Below are positions 8,288 to 17,093 of a DNA stretch of 34,878 nucleotides, in pieces. The stretch comes from an uncultured Geobacter sp. GTDB taxonomy: Bacteria > Desulfobacterota > Desulfuromonadia > Geobacterales > DSM-12255. The position numbers were made by a program, and so were the translations under genes. The notes beneath the pieces are model-generated. The model saw only the letters and a list, made by a program, of their open reading frames with translations, was not told where the DNA came from and searched no databases. Numbering within the stretch: position 1 is the stretch's first letter; the number at the start of each line of letters is the position of its first letter. The stretch spans positions 1 through 34,878 of the forward strand of contig CALMBF010000126.1 in the NCBI GenBank assembly GCA_937860145.1, read 5' to 3'.

Positions 8288-9430
8288 TCAACGAAATCTT
8301 ATCAGATGCCAAGCGGCCTTGACCAAGCTTCGGGTATGGATGAGGATATTGGAATACGCCTGATTGGCAAGGGGGCAAGCACATCCGCCTTCTTTAATGA
8401 ATTTTCGGATTTCTTCCGCTTTACCCGAATACCATACGCGCTGGAAATCATATTTAAAATCTCTTAGATTTCCAAGCTCTTTATCGTACCCGAGAACACA
8501 ACATGGCCATACTCCACCATCATAGTTCAGGTGCACATTGGATATACCGGCATAACAAGGAATAATCTGCCGATTTTTTTCCAAGATTAGCCCGGCGATC
8601 TCATAATAAACTAGCCGTAATGCCTCGGTTGTGCGGGCAAGGCTTCGCTTGCTTCGGATATTAGCGGTAATCTTACGGGTAAAATCTTTCATCAAGCTCT
8701 TATATTGGGTGGCGGTTGGCGTAATGGGGTCACCAATGTTGAAGAACTCCGCTCGCTGTTCTGCCACTTCATTCCGGTAGCTTTCAACTCCAAGCGAATG
8801 AACAAAATCTTCAATTTCGTCCAGTTTATCTATGTTGAACTTAGAGATTACCGTCCCTAGTTCCAGGTGGAAATTATCGTACTCAGACTCCAACTCCTTT
8901 AGCAGTTTAACGGTCTCGAGCAGATTATCAAAATTGCCTTCAACACCTCTGATTTCGTCATGTACTTGCCCTAAACCGTCAATAGATGGTTTAACAGTAA
9001 AAGGTACGGCAGGATCATACGCCTTGATGATTTCCAGAATTTTACGGGTATCCTCTACTATTCTTTTGGGGAGCAAGGCATTGGTGGGGGTATGAATAAT
9101 CCTTGGTTTGAGATAGTGACAAGCCAGCCGGACGATTTCCGGCAGATCTTTGCGTAGGAAGGGTTCGCCACCGCTGATATTAAAAAAATACACCGGTTTC
9201 ATGGATGCAAAGATCTTTTCGATCTCGGCCAAGGTCAGGTCTTTTTCACTTCTAACAGGATTCTCCAGCCAGAGATGACCGATATTACAAGTCTTGCATC
9301 GAGACTGACACGCTGCGGTGACGGAAAATGTCAGCGTAATCGGGTCTATTCTGCCACACTTGAACGCACGGTAAATTTTATACTTAAGCAGTCGTGGCAA
9401 TAGTTTTGTCAGGAAATCGCTTGTATTCAT
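8288..9430 (-). CDS. Radical SAM/SPASM domain protein
   Basis: The 380-residue protein has the cluster motif CQSRCKTC (Cys41, 45 and 48), then SGGEPF at 86-91, the SAM-binding glycine motif. The C-terminal SPASM region holds Cys292, the CC pair at 310-311, ELGNLRDF at 318-325 and CACP at 350-353, fitting auxiliary iron-sulfur clusters. Such enzymes perform radical chemistry on peptides, sugars or alcohols (for example sugar dehydrogenation, epimerisation or peptide maturation). The context is a glycan cluster, downstream of an FkbM methyltransferase and upstream of the 73-codon ORF. The basic, hydrophobic N-terminus (residues 6-22) could sit at the membrane. The substrate is unknown. The start ATG is well placed 31 bases after the FkbM stop. 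Confidence 0.88.
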   Translation of the reverse strand: MNTSDFLTKLLPRLLKYKIYRAFKCGRIDPITLTFSVTAACQSRCKTCNIGHLWLENPVRSEKDLTLAEIEKIFASMKPVYFFNISGGEPFLRKDLPEIVRLACHYLKPRIIHTPTNALLPKRIVEDTRKILEIIKAYDPAVPFTVKPSIDGLGQVHDEIRGVEGNFDNLLETVKLLKELESEYDNFHLELGTVISKFNIDKLDEIEDFVHSLGVESYRNEVAEQRAEFFNIGDPITPTATQYKSLMKDFTRKITANIRSKRSLARTTEALRLVYYEIAGLILEKNRQIIPCYAGISNVHLNYDGGVWPCCVLGYDKELGNLRDFKYDFQRVWYSGKAEEIRKFIKEGGCACPLANQAYSNILIHTRSLVKAAWHLIRFR

Positions 9431-9461
9431 TGGCTCTCGTTACCACGGCGAATACCAGATG

Positions 9462-10193
9462 TTACTCTGCTAGATCCACCTTATGGCCGCAGGTTGTCAA
9501 ATGGGGAGGGAAAAATGTAATGACATCATAGCCATTGGCAGTCAGGCGCTGCTCTACAGCCGCGCAACTCTTCTCCTTATTACGGACATGATATGAAGCG
9601 ATTGCAAAGCAAGGCGACATATCGGTCATCGTTTGCATCGCTCCTTCGAGAGCCTCGATTTCAGCCCCCTCAATATCCATTTTTATCAGGTTCAGACGTG
9701 ACAGGCTTAGCTCTTTCACAATAGTGTCAAGCTTTGCAACCCTTATTCTAATATCATCCGCCAGCACATTCTTGTCAACTTCGTTGGCAATGTTTGCACC
9801 AAGAGTCGTATCCGAAAACACCTTGAAACTCAGTTCAGTATCATCATTGTACAATCCACAGTTCAGAGCGATAACATTCGTCAAACTCAACCGTTCTATT
9901 CTATCCACCAACTTGACGTAAGAGTCGCGAAAGGGTTCGATCGCAATGACTTTCCCTTGTCCCTTGACAAGACGGGAAAACATGATGCTGCAGTTACCAA
10001 TATGGGCCCCTGCGTCGACGACGATATCACCTGGTTGAGGGTAATAACACTTCAGGTATGTCGAATAGGAACAGGGAATCAGTTTTAACAACCAGAACGG
10101 AATGCGGAGTAAAATCATCTCATAAAGCTTATCCAGAAATGTTTGCGGTAAATATTTCAACAATTTTTCGATTATTTTAACTAATTTTTTCAT
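9462..10193 (-). CDS. FkbM-family SAM-dependent methyltransferase
   Basis: This 243-residue class I methyltransferase shows the FkbM hallmarks: VVDAGAHIGNCSIMFSRL (SAM-binding motif I), KVIAIEPF (motif II), and LIKMDIEGAEIEALEGA, the signature late motif. Enzymes of this family O-methylate sugars or other hydroxyls in glycan and natural-product pathways. I took the ATG at 10193 (MKKLVKIIEK) with a GGGAAGCC just ahead. The frame also runs upstream to 10235, where other ATG codons have no better ribosome site. The first 40 residues are basic and amphipathic (KIIEKLLKYLPQTF... LLRIPFWLLKLIP) and may bind the membrane. It is the first gene after a predicted terminator and a gene-free spacer, so it probably heads a new transcription unit. 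Confidence 0.88.
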   Translation of the reverse strand: MKKLVKIIEKLLKYLPQTFLDKLYEMILLRIPFWLLKLIPCSYSTYLKCYYPQPGDIVVDAGAHIGNCSIMFSRLVKGQGKVIAIEPFRDSYVKLVDRIERLSLTNVIALNCGLYNDDTELSFKVFSDTTLGANIANEVDKNVLADDIRIRVAKLDTIVKELSLSRLNLIKMDIEGAEIEALEGAMQTMTDMSPCFAIASYHVRNKEKSCAAVEQRLTANGYDVITFFPPHLTTCGHKVDLAE

Positions 10194-10609
10194 GGCTTCC
10201 CGCTTCTCTCCGTGCCAAAACTTCATTGAATTCAAGAGCTATTTGCCGGGTAATGACAAGCACAAGGAGATTCGTCGCCCCCCCCACAAACTATACATAT
10301 CTTAATAATTGGATTTTCATTCCATCTAGCCAATATCCCGGCCAAAATAGGTTAGGTTCGTAATGAACAGCAAGGCGGCACTAAGGTGAGGTGCCTTCAT
10401 GGCAGCCATAAAAAATAAAGCTGGGGCAACACGACCCAGCGGTCGGACTCAAGTAGTGGAATAAAAAACTGTAGTATAAACAAGAAATAACTGAAGGCAT
10501 TAATAGGCATTGTACAAACCTTTAAGACTTTTCCATGTGATTAAGCAGATACCCGCCGGCATTGAAAGCAAGCAGTAATCTCACCCGTATCGCGGAATAA
10601 TAGGTAACT
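10194..10609. other. Gene-free spacer between two glycan transcription units
   Basis: About 416 bases without a convincing gene. It contains a predicted minus-strand terminator at 10409-10440 and a C8 run near 10278-10285. A 40-codon open stretch on the minus strand (10326-10448) would encode an Ala/Leu-rich peptide, but its frame begins after an in-frame stop and its first ATG lies inside the terminator. A TATAGT element at about 10287-10292 (minus strand) could serve as a -10 for the FkbM unit, but no matching -35 is seen. I recognise no insertion sequence. Confidence 0.5.
10409..10440 (-). terminator. Rho-independent terminator after the B12-type radical SAM gene
   Basis: Read on the minus strand, GCTGGG and CCCAGC form a 6-base-pair GC-rich stem with a 9-base loop, directly followed by a T-rich tract (TTTATTTTTT). 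It lies about 170 bases after the stop of the gene at 10610-12082, so that transcript would carry a long 3' untranslated tail. Confidence 0.7.
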
Positions 10610-12082
10610 CTATGGCACATCTTTTTTCGCAAAAATATACTTTATATAGAATGCATATCTCATGTTTTTTGTTTTTATCGCGATCAATAATTTTGCAATT
10701 TTTGATATCAGCCCCTTGAAAGGGAGCAACGGTGTTATCGATTCTATGCCGTTGTAAACTGAATCGTTGGTGATAAGTACACGTAATTGCATCATTAGCT
10801 CATAAGTACTATAAAGTTTTACTTTTGATTTGCTGACTGACCCAGAAGAATGGGTATACCCTATTACACCTTGCTGGATTTGTTCATACTGAAGAGGATC
10901 CAACAGGTTGTTTTTTAAAGCTATGTCGATGATTTCAGTTTCTGGATAATATGTAAGAAAAAAGGATACAAGTCTGTCCGGCTTGATTTTCCCAATCAGA
11001 GCAAGACTGTCTCTGATATCATCCTCTGTTTCTGTGGGCGCTCCCAGGATTATGTCTACAAAGAGTTTGATGCCTGAACGCTTAACCATTAATCCAGATT
11101 GGATTATTCTTTCAGTAGTTTCATTGCGGTGGAAGATATCTTTCCTGATCCTTTCTGAACCAGATTGTATTCCCATTTGCATCGACCAGCAACCGCCTTC
11201 TTTCAACAAGTCAACAATGTCCTGTCTGATAAAGTTTGGATGCGTGGTGCAGCTGAATGGGATGCCTATCTCCGCTTTATATAAGGGGATAAATTCATTT
11301 AACCAATCATAAGACATGGTAAATATATCATCTGAAAATATAATAGATTTAATCCTGTATTTATTTTTTGCAATGCGCAGCTCTTCAAGAACATTCTGCA
11401 CTGAACGGCGTCTGACATGTTTTTTTTCATGCGAGTACATCCGATGAAGCATGCTGTTACCACAAAAACTACAGGAAAACGGACACCCTCTGCTGGTCAT
11501 AACCCTGTACATCTCCGCCAACATCGGAACCTTGCTATAGAACAAATCTTTGTCCGGAAGCGGCAACAAATCCAGATTCTTTATATACGGTCTCGTCGGA
11601 TTGATATGCATATCACTACCAATCTTATATCCCAAATTGGCAATGCCCTGAAAACCAACGGTCCCCTTTTGCAGGCAGTCAAGAAGCTCCAACAAGGCAT
11701 CTTCACCTTCTCCGACTACGACGTAATCGACACAACTATTCTGTAATACGGTTTTGGGGACTGCAGTGGGATGGACCCCTCCAAAAACCACTGGAACTTC
11801 GCACCTGCTCTTGATACGAGCGGCCATTTGCAGGCACCAGCTGTAATTTCCGGTAAAGCAAGAGAAACAGATCAGGTCCGGTTTTTGTGCTACTGCCTTG
11901 TCAACAATTTCCTGATCAAGGTTTGTAAATGACTTCAGGAAAGGGATGTCCAGAAATGAATGCCCGGTGAATACTGCGGGATCGAAAAGAAGTGAGGTTG
12001 AGTGGCCATGCGCTTTCAAAGTGCTCGACAAAAACTGTATGCCTATATGCTCACTCCCATTGTATATAAATAGTACATTCAT
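10610..12082 (-). CDS. B12-binding-domain radical SAM protein
   Basis: This 490-residue protein has an N-terminal cobalamin-binding-type Rossmann domain (residues 1-140, with the typical VVFGGVHPTAVPK at 98-110 and VVVGEGEDALLELL at 121-134). A radical SAM barrel follows with CPFSCSFC (Cys200, 204 and 207), then SDDIF, MQMGIQSGSERI and ILGAPTETEDDI. Enzymes of this class often methylate unactivated carbons or do related radical reactions, although many have unknown substrates. No DxHxxG base-off motif is visible, which is common in this class. It is the third radical SAM gene in the island. It follows the Wzx-like gene with a short AT-rich gap and precedes a terminator, so it ends a transcription unit. 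The substrate is probably a sugar, lipid or glycan carrier, by context only. Confidence 0.87.
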   Translation of the reverse strand: MNVLFIYNGSEHIGIQFLSSTLKAHGHSTSLLFDPAVFTGHSFLDIPFLKSFTNLDQEIVDKAVAQKPDLICFSCFTGNYSWCLQMAARIKSRCEVPVVFGGVHPTAVPKTVLQNSCVDYVVVGEGEDALLELLDCLQKGTVGFQGIANLGYKIGSDMHINPTRPYIKNLDLLPLPDKDLFYSKVPMLAEMYRVMTSRGCPFSCSFCGNSMLHRMYSHEKKHVRRRSVQNVLEELRIAKNKYRIKSIIFSDDIFTMSYDWLNEFIPLYKAEIGIPFSCTTHPNFIRQDIVDLLKEGGCWSMQMGIQSGSERIRKDIFHRNETTERIIQSGLMVKRSGIKLFVDIILGAPTETEDDIRDSLALIGKIKPDRLVSFFLTYYPETEIIDIALKNNLLDPLQYEQIQQGVIGYTHSSGSVSKSKVKLYSTYELMMQLRVLITNDSVYNGIESITPLLPFKGLISKIAKLLIAIKTKNMRYAFYIKYIFAKKDVP

Positions 12083-12140
12083 TTATTATTCCTTAGAGCA
12101 CAATTAGGTCTATTTTGAATGCCAGCATAATGTTCATATT

Positions 12141-13583
12141 TTAATTGGCTCGCATAATATACAAAAAGTCATACATATCTTTTCGTATTAAACCCAATAA
12201 TTTCATTGCAATAATAGATAAGCCAGCAAGCAGTACATAAGAAAAAAACAACCAGTATATGTTTGTAAAATTAATATACTGATAAACTATTGTTGCTACA
12301 ACCGCAACAACGCTAATCAGACAGGTGTGCCTATACATCCGCATCACCTCAACTTTTATCCCCATTACCCTCTGAACAGGTCCCATCATGGCCATACACC
12401 CCAACATTGAAGGGACCAATAAGGAAAGACCGGTACCTAAGGCTCCCAATATCGGTACCAACAGAATATTGAGAACGACATTGACTCCGAGGAGCGCAAA
12501 GCTTATAGCAGCGTTTTTCACCGTTGAAACTGCATGAACAACAGTGTTCAGATAAACCACAACCGAAAGTAAAAAAATCGCGGGAACAAGAACAGCAAAG
12601 GCTCCTCCTGCGGCTTCGTAAGTCTTTGAATACAATAGTGCAAAAAGATGCCTTCCTGATGCCGCTAAAATTATAAATACAGGTGCCAAGACAAGCATAA
12701 AAAAATCAATGCCCTTCAAAAACAAGGCATTGGCTGCGAGTTTGTCCCCACCATGATATTTTTTGGAAATTACGGGAGTTATGACGGAAATAAGCGCCAC
12801 ACTGATAAAATAGATGATTTTGCTGAAACTGGACGCCGCGGTGTAGTACCCAACCACCTGATCATCGCTGGTGATGCGTTTCAGGAGAATGGTGTCCACA
12901 TTCATTAGCAGCGTAATTCCTGCATAGAAAAAAATAAGTGCTAAGGATTTACGTGCAAGCTCATCAAAACCGATGTGAGCCTTCACTTCTAATCTATTAT
13001 GTCGTGTGAAAAGACAGACCAACCCCAGAATTGATGAGGAGAAAACCGCAAATACGAGCCCATTAATAACGAGAGTCAGTTTATCTGCAGCAGGAAATAG
13101 CAGTAATAGAGGAATGCAGACCAACCTGAGGACAGAGTACAAAATTGTCATGCCGCTCTCTGAACCAAACCTTTGCTCTCCATTAAGCACTCCAATGCAA
13201 AGGAAATGCACGGCTGTAATCGGAATAATAAATGCTGTTTGCTTTATGTACTTTTCCATGGAATGGTCGCCTAGCAACCCGGCAATTATCCAGGAACCGT
13301 AATAATTTAGGGTAAATAACAATGCTCCAATACCAAGTTGGAACATTGCACTCTTCCTTACCAAGTCCCCCCATGAATATAATTGCCTTGAGACAAACAT
13401 GGATACTGACTGCCGTATGCCATTACTCAAAAAAAGGTAGTTGATATTCATCAAGTTCAGGATGATCCCGACAAGACCGTAATCATCAACCTTCAGAACC
13501 CTTCCGAGGTAAACATGCATAATTACAGCAGAAACTGCAAATGCGAACTTAGACAACAATTGTAACATGAAACCTAATTTCAT
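12141..13583 (-). CDS. Wzx-type polysaccharide flippase (MOP superfamily)
   Basis: This 480-residue membrane protein has about 12-14 hydrophobic segments spread along its length. The start, MKLGFMLQLLSKFAFAVSAV, and the following YLGRVLKVDDYGLVGIILN are typical of the polysaccharide-transporter branch of the MOP exporters. The predicted role is to flip polyprenyl-diphosphate-linked oligosaccharide across the inner membrane. Its presence together with an ABC exporter (wzm/wzt) is notable, since one glycan normally uses only one of the two routes. It follows the pyruvyltransferase-family gene after 21 bases, so the two are probably cotranscribed. I do not assign the symbol wzx because the substrate class is not shown. 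Confidence 0.85.
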   Translation of the reverse strand: MKLGFMLQLLSKFAFAVSAVIMHVYLGRVLKVDDYGLVGIILNLMNINYLFLSNGIRQSVSMFVSRQLYSWGDLVRKSAMFQLGIGALLFTLNYYGSWIIAGLLGDHSMEKYIKQTAFIIPITAVHFLCIGVLNGEQRFGSESGMTILYSVLRLVCIPLLLLFPAADKLTLVINGLVFAVFSSSILGLVCLFTRHNRLEVKAHIGFDELARKSLALIFFYAGITLLMNVDTILLKRITSDDQVVGYYTAASSFSKIIYFISVALISVITPVISKKYHGGDKLAANALFLKGIDFFMLVLAPVFIILAASGRHLFALLYSKTYEAAGGAFAVLVPAIFLLSVVVYLNTVVHAVSTVKNAAISFALLGVNVVLNILLVPILGALGTGLSLLVPSMLGCMAMMGPVQRVMGIKVEVMRMYRHTCLISVVAVVATIVYQYINFTNIYWLFFSYVLLAGLSIIAMKLLGLIRKDMYDFLYIMRAN

Positions 13584-13604
13584 AATTCAACTTAACAAAT
13601 TTAA

Positions 13605-14828
13605 TTATTCCACAAAATCTCGTTCAGCGCGAATTCGGCAACTTATAACTGCTCTATGCACCTCTTTAAGGTGACTATGCGCCTCAATCCCGAGGTGTTC
13701 TACAATCCCTTGCAGATGTTCTTCATATTGGTGCCTAGCTTCCAATAGTTTCTCCCAGGTATGCAACAGGTCATCCCTATTCATACTGGCTATGTCCAGC
13801 GCATAGGCGTCCACCCCGATGTCCGCCATAAAATTGATAATTTTACGTTCATAGGACAGCCCAATTGTTGGAACACATGCCTGAACGGCAAGTAAGACCG
13901 AATGGTACCTCGTTCCGATAAATGCGTCACAGGACGCTATCCCATCACGCAACTCGACGAGATTCCTGTAACAGAATTTTTCTACTGTTGCATGATGCTC
14001 AGCAAATTTTTCCTGAATGAATTCAAACATCTCAAGATCATTCTGATGAGGCTCATTACAGAAGGAATAGAATACCAGTTCAACATTGTCCGGCATCGAA
14101 CGTAATAAATCTATGATAGCTTTTTCGTACAATAAGATGGCCCTTTCTGGAAAATGCTTTGCCTTGAATTTCCTGAAATTAAGACCAATCCTTTTTATTT
14201 GGCTGAAATTGCGACTGTTCGCTCTGTAATGCCTGAAAATAAAGCTCAAATCAGGGTATGTAGCCATGAAAGGTCTGTGGACGTTGAGTTTGCCAAGTTC
14301 CTCAAGGGAAGAGGTGTCTCGCACGGAAATAAACTGCGCCTTATTCATTAGCCAACGGATCAACAACCTGGAGTGCCAGAACCGTATCTCACCAACCCCT
14401 ATGCCGATAAAGGAAAATGACCGGCGAAGAATAAGAGACCATAATGCCCTGATCAACCAAAAGACTACAAAATATCTGTTACTGTCCTTGATTATTGTCC
14501 CTGGCCCGATCAGATGCAGATCACTTTTTTTCAATGCAGCAACAGTATGTGCCAGCCAGCTAAAAGACTTCAGTAACGCCGAATCTGGCTGCCGCACTCC
14601 CCAGCGCCCGGAATAGATGAGCCTGATACTCCGATTGTTGCACTTTTCCCTAGCCAGCAACGACTCAGTTTTGGCAACATCTGCAGTAAAAATAACTAAG
14701 TGATTCAAATTCAGCGATTTTGACAATCCGTCAACAAGGGCGAGCAACAGGATATCGTCACCGACATTGTTTTCGCCAAAATGCCCGCTCAATGCAATAT
14801 TGAAGGGTTCATCGTGCTTGCTTGACAT
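13605..14828 (-). CDS. Polysaccharide pyruvyltransferase-family protein
   Basis: This 407-residue protein has the family opening IALSGHFGENNVGDDILLLA (residues 11-30), a middle LIGPGTIIKDSNRYF block, and the C-terminal FIGTRYHSVLLAVQACVPTI with the conserved Arg and His, followed by LSYERKIINFM. This is the CsaB/WcaK-like fold, a GT-B relative that transfers pyruvate from phosphoenolpyruvate to a sugar to form a ketal. It would place an acidic pyruvyl group on the glycan. It is cytosolic. Its start ATG shares one base with the stop of the upstream epimerase (TGATG), so it is translationally coupled. Some members of this family have no proven pyruvyltransferase activity, so the reaction is inferred. 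Confidence 0.83.
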   Translation of the reverse strand: MSSKHDEPFNIALSGHFGENNVGDDILLLALVDGLSKSLNLNHLVIFTADVAKTESLLAREKCNNRSIRLIYSGRWGVRQPDSALLKSFSWLAHTVAALKKSDLHLIGPGTIIKDSNRYFVVFWLIRALWSLILRRSFSFIGIGVGEIRFWHSRLLIRWLMNKAQFISVRDTSSLEELGKLNVHRPFMATYPDLSFIFRHYRANSRNFSQIKRIGLNFRKFKAKHFPERAILLYEKAIIDLLRSMPDNVELVFYSFCNEPHQNDLEMFEFIQEKFAEHHATVEKFCYRNLVELRDGIASCDAFIGTRYHSVLLAVQACVPTIGLSYERKIINFMADIGVDAYALDIASMNRDDLLHTWEKLLEARHQYEEHLQGIVEHLGIEAHSHLKEVHRAVISCRIRAERDFVE

Positions 14829-15847
14829 CAGGTTTGTACCGAAATCTGATTAGCGGATTGAAGCTGGGTTTTATACCATGCCACCGTTTCATTAATTCCA
14901 GCTTCAAAATCTACCGACTGTGCATATCCCAGGTCATTAGCAGCCTTGCTTATAGAAAATTCCCGGTCCCAGACGGTTGACGCTATGTTTTGCCGTGTTG
15001 CCAGAGGAGCCTTTCCAGCCATTCTTCCCAGCAGTTCGAAACCTGATGCGGCACAATACATAAGCCAGACCGGAACATACGGATAACAGGCCCTTGCCCC
15101 CCATGCAGTCATGACCATCTTCCTGAGTTCGTCCATGGCAAGAGACCGCTCCGACGCTATTATGTACACTTGACCCGCTTTTCCCCGATGAATGGTCCGC
15201 ATCGCGGCTTGAACGAGGTCCCGCACGTGAACAAGTGGCGTAAGGTTCCTACCTGAACCGACCTTCGGGAATATCCCCTGCCTCATCAACCGGCACATCT
15301 TGAAAAACTCACCTGTGCCCCCAATCCCGTAAACCATGCAGGGACGAAGCACCAGTGTTGGTACCCCGAAGTCTTTGCCGAGAGAAAGCGCAACTATTTC
15401 GCTCTCATACTTGCTTTTCTGGTATGGCGTTCTGGGTTGCGGCGGATCGGTTTCATCGACTATGCTTTTCTTGATCAAGCCCATGGCTGCCGTTGAGCTG
15501 AAATGAATAAACCTGCCCACTCCCGCCCGGCCACACTCCCGCATCAGACTTGCAGTTCCTTCAACATTCACCGCCACAAACTGCTGGAATGCCTGTTGTG
15601 AGACAGCAGAGACGTGTCCCATGGCCGCCAGATGAAATACATGGTCTACCCCATCGGCAATGCTTACAAGCGTTTCCGGTTTGGTAAGATCACCTGGAAT
15701 AAACTCTAGATAACGTGTCGGGATGAAAAGAGCCTCAGCCTGAGCTTTATCACGTACCAGACAGCGAACCGAATACCCCTCTTGCAGCAACTGACGCACA
15801 AGGTATTGGCCGATAAAACCCGTCCCACCCGTTACCAGAACCCTCAT
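14828..15847 (-). CDS. NAD-dependent epimerase/dehydratase (extended SDR)
   Basis: This 339-residue extended short-chain dehydrogenase starts MRVLVTGGTGFIGQYLV with the GxxGxxG NAD(P)-binding turn (residues 7-13). The catalytic triad is visible as SST at 117-119 and YQKSK with Tyr142 and Lys146. FHLAAMGHVS and PGDLTK are typical of UDP-sugar epimerases and 4-reductases. It would interconvert or reduce a nucleotide-activated sugar for the glycan, but substrate specificity cannot be read. I chose the ATG at 15847 because it overlaps the upstream GT4 stop by four bases (ATGA) and gives the family N-terminus. The longer frame to 15943 is shadow extension into the GT4 gene. Confidence 0.9.
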   Translation of the reverse strand: MRVLVTGGTGFIGQYLVRQLLQEGYSVRCLVRDKAQAEALFIPTRYLEFIPGDLTKPETLVSIADGVDHVFHLAAMGHVSAVSQQAFQQFVAVNVEGTASLMRECGRAGVGRFIHFSSTAAMGLIKKSIVDETDPPQPRTPYQKSKYESEIVALSLGKDFGVPTLVLRPCMVYGIGGTGEFFKMCRLMRQGIFPKVGSGRNLTPLVHVRDLVQAAMRTIHRGKAGQVYIIASERSLAMDELRKMVMTAWGARACYPYVPVWLMYCAASGFELLGRMAGKAPLATRQNIASTVWDREFSISKAANDLGYAQSVDFEAGINETVAWYKTQLQSANQISVQT

Positions 15848-17004
15848 CCCGTCACCTTTACGATATCTTCGATAATCTCGACCATTCGACCCCAGGCGAA
15901 TCTCTCCTGCTGCTTGCCAATGGCTGTCGAAAACTCCTGACACCTGTTCTGCTCGAAAAAACGCACCACGGCATCCGCCAGCGCTTCTGCGTCACAAGGC
16001 GGAACAACATAGCCGGTCCTGCCATCCTCGACAACCTCAGGCAATCCGCCAACCGACGTAACAATAACCGGCTTACCGAAACCAAAGGCAATCTGAACGA
16101 TACCGCTCTGGGTTGCTGAAACGTATGGAAGTACAACAAGGTCAGAAGCGGTAAAATATTTACCTACTTGACGATCCGGGATATATGCGTCAATGATTTT
16201 AACCATCGCAGAAACACCGAGAGACTCGATCTGTTCGAGATATTTCGGTTTGTCATCATAAAAATCTCCGACTACAAGAAGGTAAGAATTTTCGACCCGT
16301 TTATTTATCGACGGCAAGGCCTCGATAAGATACGTCAATCCCTTGTACTCCCGGACGAAGCCGAAGAACAGCATAACCCTGGCGTCATCCGGCAGCTCGA
16401 GTTCTCTGCGCAATGCAGCTCGATCAAACCCCTCAATATTAAAGGCATCATACGTAGGATGCATGGTCCTTCGATAAACTGGATTTTTAACTATATCAAG
16501 CAGCATTGCCTCATTTTCGCCGGACTGGACTATAAAGCAATCTCCTCGCCTCAAAGTAAAAGTGGTCATGAGCCGATCAAAGGGCAGCCGTTCATGTGGA
16601 AACACATTGTGAATCAGGAAGAGCACCTTCGTACGGCACATCATTTTGGCCAATATGGCAATAACAGAAAATGCCGGGCCGAAAAACGGGTTCCACCAGG
16701 GAATGATGACAAGATCAGGAGTGAATCTGGCTAATACCATACATGCTTGAAGCCAGGAGAATGGATTGACTGTATTTATGAGATATTCGGTATCCTCGTA
16801 CCTGAATGAATCGTTTTCGTAATCCCTCTGCTGCTGTCCAGGATAGAGAAATTTGGGGTACTGTAACTTGAATGAGACGACCTTGGTAGGATGAGTCTTT
16901 GCAAGCTCCTTCGCAAGGAGGCCTGTGTAGTGGGCAATACCGCCTTTATAGGGGTATACTGGGCCGAGCAATACTACACGGAATGAGGGGGTGGATAAAC
17001 GCAT
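15844..17004 (-). CDS. GT4-family glycosyltransferase
   Basis: This 386-residue GT-B glycosyltransferase has the N-terminal acceptor loop VVLLGPVYPYKGGIAHYTGLL (within residues 10-30) and then LVIIPWWNPFFGPAF. Near 188-205 it has VMLFFGFVREYKGLTYLIEA, the start of the donor-binding domain, and ASDLVVLPYVSATQSGIVQI with FGFGKPVIVTSVGGLPEVV later. The second glutamate of E-x7-E is replaced in the SGIVQIAF segment, as in several GT4 subgroups. It is cytosolic and membrane-peripheral. It is coupled by ATGA overlap to the epimerase gene that follows. The ribosome site is weak. Donor and linkage are unknown. Confidence 0.88.
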   Translation of the reverse strand: MRLSTPSFRVVLLGPVYPYKGGIAHYTGLLAKELAKTHPTKVVSFKLQYPKFLYPGQQQRDYENDSFRYEDTEYLINTVNPFSWLQACMVLARFTPDLVIIPWWNPFFGPAFSVIAILAKMMCRTKVLFLIHNVFPHERLPFDRLMTTFTLRRGDCFIVQSGENEAMLLDIVKNPVYRRTMHPTYDAFNIEGFDRAALRRELELPDDARVMLFFGFVREYKGLTYLIEALPSINKRVENSYLLVVGDFYDDKPKYLEQIESLGVSAMVKIIDAYIPDRQVGKYFTASDLVVLPYVSATQSGIVQIAFGFGKPVIVTSVGGLPEVVEDGRTGYVVPPCDAEALADAVVRFFEQNRCQEFSTAIGKQQERFAWGRMVEIIEDIVKVTG

Positions 17005-17093
17005 CTATCTATTGTTCCATGTCGCTCTGTAAGGGCAGGACAATTGAATCAAGTCATTAAGTAAATAAGTTTCAAATCTAGATAACACACTCC

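Noticed and set aside
10202-10219. TTGGCACGGAGAGAAGC on the minus strand as a sigma54 promoter for the FkbM gene
   Set aside because: The -24 half is good but the GG and GC are 11 rather than 10 bases apart and the TTGC half is missing. It is also too close to the start codon.
10326-10448. 40-codon open stretch as a small gene or transposase remnant
   Set aside because: It begins after an in-frame stop, its first ATG lies inside the predicted terminator, there is no ribosome site, and I cannot match it to any transposase.
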